Made by a program: the position numbers and the translations under genes | DNA from: Mesostigma viride | Taxonomy: Eukaryota > Streptophyta > Mesostigmatophyceae > Mesostigmatales > Mesostigmataceae | Assembly: GCA_009746045.1 (NCBI GenBank) | Contig: RPFO01000106.1 | Span: 1,978,211-2,038,210 of the forward strand | Length of the DNA: 60,000 bases | Reading direction: 5' to 3' | The notes under the pieces: model-generated | The model's database searches: none | What the model saw: the letters and a program-made list of their open reading frames with translations, nothing else | What the model was told of the DNA's origin: nothing | Shown here: one piece after another, positions 55,328 to 60,000 of the stretch | How the letters are laid out: every line of letters begins with the position of its first letter | How positions within the stretch are numbered: position 1 is the stretch's first letter

Positions 55328-55925
55328 ACTGGCATTTGACTTAAGCAGTTTTCCGCTTAAAACTTAACCCGCTGTGGGGTGTCTGGAGAGGAAAATCTGC
55401 TGCAAAACATTTCATATTACAGAGCGCCCCAGATCATGTACAGCAGCACTTTGATTGTGTTTTTAAATGGGGAAGCTCTGCGACCTGTGAGTCTTCCGCT
55501 CTGGAATTTCAAGTAAACGCCGCAAGATGGTTTGCCGTCTTTGGTTCTTTTCTCGCGGATTTAACCGTCTGGGTTTGGCATCTGGGGAATACATGGATGA
55601 GCCATGGGCCCCTTTCAACAGCCATGGCATGCGGAAGACGAGTTCCACAGATTAGCTGCCACTTGCCAGGCCTCTGTGGGAATTCTAGACGGTGTTGTTA
55701 TGGGTCTACGGATGCTGCAAATCTGGTTCTGCTCTGCAAGTCCAGAGCAGTTTTAGGAAATGGTTTGTAACCATATTTATTCTTCTAAGGTAGGCACACG
55801 AGAATCCATATTTGAAATCTTTGCTACGCTAGTCTCGTGCAGCCACAGTTTTGAGTCAGTTACTGCTTGGTCAGTAACGTTATCAGTCAATAATTAAACT
55901 GGGATGTCAACTGCTAGAGCAAACT
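55328..55925. other. Unassigned sequence
   Basis: No supported gene. It may be the body of the LINE whose 3' end follows. Confidence 0.35.
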
Positions 55926-56025
55926 TCTGGTAGGATTGTTTGTCCAACCATTCATTCATTGGGGTTGATACTCCGTGACTCCCCAACGGAATCACGTGTT
56001 TGATCAATTAATCAATTAATTAAAG
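55926..56025 (+). mobile_element. LINE-type 3' end, KWAQV-like
   Basis: CTTCTGGTAGGATTGTTTG, a short (CATT)3, then GGGGTTGATACTCCGTGACT, CCCCAACGG and an ATTAATCAATTAA tail. The order matches the 3' UTR of the LINE at 4862-6500. Confidence 0.55.
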
Positions 56026-56261
56026 AGCAAACTAAATTAATGGGAAAAGCTCTGTGTGTCTGGCCAAAACCTGCTCTAATAGACTGTTGAGTGGGAATGA
56101 CCTCCCCCACCTAGGCAAATCGAATTAATAGACACGTGACTGCGGCACGTGAGCATAAGTCCTCAGTGGGAAGGGAACATGGGATGGAATGGATGGTGTA
56201 AGCTATCTAGGCCCTAGTTACAGGGTTGTGGGCACCGCGGCCCGAATCGCTATGGATGAAT

Positions 56262-57480
56262 TAATTAATTAATTAGACTCGTGCTCCCGTTGGGGAGTCA
56301 CGGAGCATTAACGGGTCCCGATCGATCGATGTATGGATGGATGGATGGATGGATGGATGGATGGATGGATGGATGGATGGATGGATGGATGGATGGATGG
56401 ATGGATGGATGGATGGATGGATGGATGGATGGATGGATGGATGGATGGATGGATGGATGGATGGATGGATGGATGGATGGATGGATGGATGGATGGATGG
56501 ATGGATGGATGGATGGATGGATGGATGGATGGATGGATGGATGGATGGATGGATGGATGGATGGATGGATGGATGGATGGATGGATGGATGGATGGATGG
56601 ATGGATGGATGGATGGATGGATGGATGGATGGATGGATGGATGGATGGATGGATGGATGGATGGATGGATGGATGGATGGATGGATGGATGGATGGATGG
56701 ATGGATGGATGGATGGATGGATGGATGGATGGATGGATGGATGGATGGATGGATGGATGGATGGATGGATGGATGGATGGATGGATGGATGGATGGATGG
56801 ATGGATGGATGGATGGATGGATGGATGGATGGATGGATGGATGGATGGATGGATGGATGGATGGATGGATGGATGGATGGATGGATGGATGGATGGATGG
56901 ATGGATGGATGGATGGATGGATGGATGGATGGATGGATGGATGGATGGATGGATGGATGGATGGATGGATGGATGGATGGATGGATGGATGGATGGATGG
57001 ATGGATGGATGGATGGATGGATGGATGGATGGATGGATGGATGGATGGATGGATGGATGGATGGATGGATGGATGGATGGATGGATGGATGGATGGATGG
57101 ATGGATGGATGGATGGATGGATGGATGGATGGATGGATGGATGGATGGATGGATGGATGGATGGATGGATGGATGGATGGATGGATGGATGGATGGATGG
57201 ATGGATGGATGGATGGATGGATGGATGGATGGATGGATGGATGGATGGATGGATGGATGGATGGATGGATGGATGGATGGATGGATGGATGGATGGATGG
57301 ATGGATGGATGGATGGATGGATGGATGGATGGATGGATGGATGGATGGATGGATGGATGGATGGATGGATGGATGGATGGATGGATGGATGGATGGATGG
57401 ATGGATGGATGGATGGATGGATGGATGGATGGATGGATGGATGGATGGATGGATGGATGGATGGATTAATTAATTAATTA
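56262..57480 (-). mobile_element. LINE 3' end with (ATCC)n array, KWAQV-like, truncated
   Basis: On the minus strand: about 283 units of ATCC (57465-56333), the terminus with TGCTCCGTGACTCCCCAACG, and an ATTA tail at 56262-56278. Its 5' truncation point lies inside the array, against the tail of the next LINE end (57465-57480). Confidence 0.6.
56333..57465. repeat. (TGGA)n microsatellite, about 1.1 kb
   Basis: About 283 perfect units. MDGW-type ORFs are artefacts. Confidence 0.95.
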
Positions 57481-57522
57481 GACTCGTGCTCCCGTTGGGG
57501 AGTCACGGAGCATTAACCCCGA

Positions 57523-57749
57523 TGGATGGATGGATGGATGGATGGATGGATGGATGGATGGATGGATGGATGGATGGATGGATGGATGGATGGATGGATG
57601 GATGGATGGATGGATGGATGGATGGATGGATGGATGGATGGATGGATGGATGGATGGATGGATGGATGGATGGATGGATGGATGGATGGATGGATGGATG
57701 GATGGATGGATGGATGGATGGATGGATGGATGGATGGATGGATGGATGG
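57523..57749. repeat. (ATGG)n microsatellite
   Basis: About 57 units in the 3' UTR of the minus-strand LINE. Confidence 0.95.
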
Positions 57750-57997
57750 GTGCAAACAGTCCTACCGGTCTAATCTATCTACATCAGCTACCTACAACAT
57801 CTATCTAACAACATCACTAACTAGCTCATTTGCATGGTCTAGGGTGCCACGAGCCACGAGCCACGAGGTAGCCATGGCTGACGGCGGAGCTCATAACTTT
57901 CACGTTTGAGCCCCAAATTCAGCTGTGAATATCACTATCGCTTCGTCTCTCTAAGACGCACATGCTGATATAATTTTCCGAATCTAACACGCAATAT

Positions 57998-59344
57998 ATG
58001 ACGAGCAAACGTCCTTTGACGCAACGCAGTTTGGCGGATGCGCTCGCCCATGAAAATGCGGCAGCTGCGGCTGCAGCTTCGCCATCAGGTCCGGTAGACA
58101 GCGGTGACACTAGTCGTGCACTGGTGGCCACCCAGCAACCTCCCGGGCTTAATGCCTCGCCATCGGCATCGCCTGACCCGAAACGCACCCGCCCAGCCGA
58201 CAAAACAGGATGGTCCCGCCCCTCGGAACCGCGCTTTCGGCCCCACCCTTTCAAGGTCGATGATCACGACTGGAACAACCTGTCTCCTTACGATGCTATG
58301 GACTGCATCTTCTACGGGGACTACGCCTCGCTTTACGACCTGTGCCTCCATCTTTACGACCAAGGTCGCCTCATCGGCAGCAACGGCTGCCGCTGGCAAA
58401 CCCACGGCGCCCTGCTTGGCTGCCCCCGCCCCCAGCTCCAGCACACCATCCTCAACTCCCTTCTCGAGCGCTCTGACGACGAGATCTGGGCTCCATCCAT
58501 CTCCGCCCCCACCCTCCGTTCCATCCTCACGGAAGCCTTTCAGCAGCACGTGACCCCCCTTGCTGCTGACGTCGCAGCAATGGGTGGCACGCTGGCTGCT
58601 GAACTTCCTCACATTTCCGCCGCTGCCGCCTCCACCTCCACTGCCATTTCCGCCTCCACTGCCGACATCAAAGCCCAGCTCCTCGACCTCGACCAACGCC
58701 TTCAAGCCACCGCCAACGCCCTTGAGAGCTTGCATGACACCGCCGGCCTCACCGCCCAGGCGGTGAAGGACATCGCCGCCCAGCCGGCGTCTGCTGGCCC
58801 GGCCGGCGATGCTCCCTCCACCTGGGCGGACTTGCTTAAGCAGCACACCACCTCCACCACCTCCACCATCTCGGCACAACTCAAGCAACAAGCCCTCGAC
58901 CTTCGCGAGGAAACCGACATCGCCCGGCGCAGCCACAATGTCATCGTCAAGCACTTCGACCAGCCGGCAGGTGAGACCTCCACGACCCTTCTTGAGGCAT
59001 TTAAGCGCGACATTCTTGCCCCCATGCTACTCACTGGTGAGCTGGACATGTCGGCTGTCCGCCTCCCCCGCGCGCGGGGGAAGGCTGGCCCGGCACCCGT
59101 GCTCCTCACCTTTAAGTACATGGCGGACAAGCTGTCGTTCCTCAAATGCCGCAAGAAGCTCTCGAGGACTCGCTTCACGCTGGACGACGACTTGACCCTG
59201 GCCCAGCAACAGCGGCGACGCGAGCTATGGCCGGCCTACCTTCAGCTCCGGCACAGCGCAGGGGGGAAGCCGGTATACTGGAGGGGGGCGGTCATCCACG
59301 TTGACCACAAGCCCTGGCAGCCCCCTCCTGCCACCCCAGACTAG
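57998..59344 (+). CDS. L1-ORF1p-like protein of the ORF1-only element, intact
   Basis: 448 residues from ATG at 57998. Residues 1-80 are Ala, Ser and Pro rich and basic. A conserved block FKVDDHDWNNLSPYDAMDCI lies at 85-104. A helical, heptad-like region spans about 205-310 (IKAQLLDLDQRLQATANALE), suiting an oligomerising coil. From 311 on the layout matches L1 ORF1p: RRM-like core (SHNVIVKHFD, then PAPVLLTFKYMADKLSFLK) and C-terminal domain DDDLTLAQQQRRRELWPAYL plus GGKPVYWRGAVIHVD. ORF1p binds RNA as a chaperone in LINE particles. Fold assignment rests on motif order, not a search. No RT, endonuclease or zinc knuckle is present, and the 3' UTR follows directly. Confidence 0.75.
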   Translation: MTSKRPLTQRSLADALAHENAAAAAAASPSGPVDSGDTSRALVATQQPPGLNASPSASPDPKRTRPADKTGWSRPSEPRFRPHPFKVDDHDWNNLSPYDAMDCIFYGDYASLYDLCLHLYDQGRLIGSNGCRWQTHGALLGCPRPQLQHTILNSLLERSDDEIWAPSISAPTLRSILTEAFQQHVTPLAADVAAMGGTLAAELPHISAAAASTSTAISASTADIKAQLLDLDQRLQATANALESLHDTAGLTAQAVKDIAAQPASAGPAGDAPSTWADLLKQHTTSTTSTISAQLKQQALDLREETDIARRSHNVIVKHFDQPAGETSTTLLEAFKRDILAPMLLTGELDMSAVRLPRARGKAGPAPVLLTFKYMADKLSFLKCRKKLSRTRFTLDDDLTLAQQQRRRELWPAYLQLRHSAGGKPVYWRGAVIHVDHKPWQPPPATPD

Positions 59345-59513
59345 GGAATTCATACCAGTAGTGTAGATTAGTCAGGCTTAGCCTAGCATGTGGCCCACGC
59401 GCATGTGCGCCCATAATGGCCCCCATGGATGTTGTCTACAGGATTTAGCCAAGCCCTGCCTATAACGGGACCCCCATGGATGTTGCATTAAGAATTTCGC
59501 CATTCTATGCCAT

Positions 59514-59532
59514 GCAGAGAGATGCTCTCTGT
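59514..59532 (+). promoter_or_regulatory. Conserved 3' UTR hairpin of ORF1-only elements
   Basis: GCAGAGAG-atg-CTCTCTGT here. The same hairpin is GCAGAGAG-cca-CTCTCTGC at 10584-10602, GCAGGGAG-tta-CTCTCTGC at 15682-15700, and on the minus strand GCAGGGAG-tcc-CTCCCTGC at 5236-5254. Changes on one side are matched or tolerated as G-U pairs on the other. Confidence 0.6.
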
Positions 59533-59826
59533 AGAGAAGCCATGTCCTAGCTCTTGTATAGCCATGATGATCTTCCCCACCTATGACAGGCTCCCCTTCG
59601 CTGGGTGTTGCCTGAAACTCTGGGTGGTGCAGGTGCCCTAGTGCACCTAGAGCAAGTGTTGTTTACATTCCCACCCTTGCAGGAAGTAGCTTAGAATGTA
59701 TGATAGGCCATATGCCCCTTCTCTGGGCTATGTGCTACATATACTCCCAACGGAGTTATGTTACAATTCAATTCAATTCAATTCAATCACTAACTACAAC
59801 ATCTATCTAAACAACATCCCGCTACC

Positions 59827-60000
59827 CTAGGGGAGCTGTCTGGCGTGTCTCCCGCGCGGGTTTGCACACGCGGGCGCTTCCCCACGGAGGGGGGCTCGTT
59901 CCTCTACGACCTGGGCCCACTTGGCCTTGTCCATCATCTTCTTCCAAATCACGGAGAGGCCTAGGGCCCCCATGTCCTCTTCTAGCTGTTCTTTGAAGGT
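59827..60000 (-). CDS. LINE ORF2 C-terminus, KWAQV family, partial
   Basis: 57 codons open from the right edge to TAG at 59827-59829. Residues include EDMGALGLSVIWKKMMDKAK, then WAQVVEERAP and a basic tail. A related tail lies at 4862-4960. The RT itself would lie beyond the window. Confidence 0.6.
   Translation of the reverse strand, partial: TFKEQLEEDMGALGLSVIWKKMMDKAKWAQVVEERAPLRGEAPACANPRGRHARQLP

Larger units (their letters stand above)
57816..59793 (+). mobile_element. ORF1-only retroelement copy C6, apparently full length
   Basis: Leader with GCCACGAGCCACGAG, GCCATGGCTGACGGCGGAGC and hairpin CGTCT-ctcta-AGACG, intact ORF 57998-59344, 418-bp 3' UTR, terminal CTCCCAACGGAG, then (CAATT)n. 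A repeat of about 24 bp, starting CTACAACATCTATCTAA, lies just left (57792-57815) and just right (59794-59818), differing by one A, and probably is the target-site duplication. About 2 kb in all, with a single gene and no RT. Confidence 0.8.
57465..60000 (-). mobile_element. KWAQV LINE 3' portion, interrupted by ORF1-only copy C6, runs off the right edge
   Basis: On the minus strand: coding tail 60000-59827, 3' UTR, insertion of C6 (about 57816-59793), remaining 3' UTR with TAGATAGATTAGACCGGTAG, (ATCC)n at 57749-57523, terminus with TGCTCCGTGACTCCCCAACG and an ATTA tail at 57480-57465. This mirrors 4862-6500. Confidence 0.65.

Overview
The window looks like nuclear DNA of a green alga, probably a chlorophyte of the volvocalean type. 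This is inferred from intron-rich genes with GT-AG splicing, a GC-rich coding style, a multi-LysM membrane protein, and split-direct-repeat tyrosine-recombinase retrotransposons like TOC1, TOC3 and Kangaroo of Chlamydomonas and Volvox. There is no bacterial operon, CRISPR array, rRNA or confident tRNA. Species was not determined.

Layout. 1-3.98 kb is satellite and minisatellite DNA. 3.99-16 kb is a nested stack of retroelements: 3' ends of two LINE families, a candidate SINE, and copies of a retroelement family (here called ORF1-only, or O-elements) that encodes an L1-ORF1p-like protein and no reverse transcriptase. One O-element copy is broken by a 1,719-bp DNA transposon with perfect 15-bp inverted ends and TTAA target duplications. 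16-34.9 kb holds the two host genes. A five-exon gene on the minus strand (17338-22165) encodes a 696-residue protein with three LysM domains and a C-terminal membrane helix. An eight-exon gene on the plus strand (23971-34863) encodes a 323-residue OTU-family cysteine protease. They are divergent and share a 1.8-kb upstream region. The OTU introns are full of minisatellites, many of which carry copies of the adjacent splice junction.

35-53 kb holds another degraded O-element, then three tyrosine-recombinase retroelements separated only by (ATTC)n microsatellite: an autonomous-type copy (+), a 2.1-kb non-autonomous copy (-), and a second autonomous-type copy (-) forming a 5-kb inverted repeat with the first. 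53-56 kb is mostly unassigned, with one weak 276-codon ORF. 56-60 kb holds LINE 3' ends with huge (ATCC)n arrays and the best O-element copy, with an intact 448-codon ORF.

How the parts relate. O-elements, the YGAEAW LINE and other TTAA-tailed elements share a short 3'-terminal hairpin followed by an AATT-rich tail. This suggests that O-elements are copied in trans by LINE reverse transcriptases, as HAL1 or SINEs are in mammals. Target-site duplications around four copies support target-primed reverse transcription. The small split-repeat element shares terminal motifs with the large ones and is probably mobilised by their RT and recombinase. Both large copies carry frameshifts, one of them shared.
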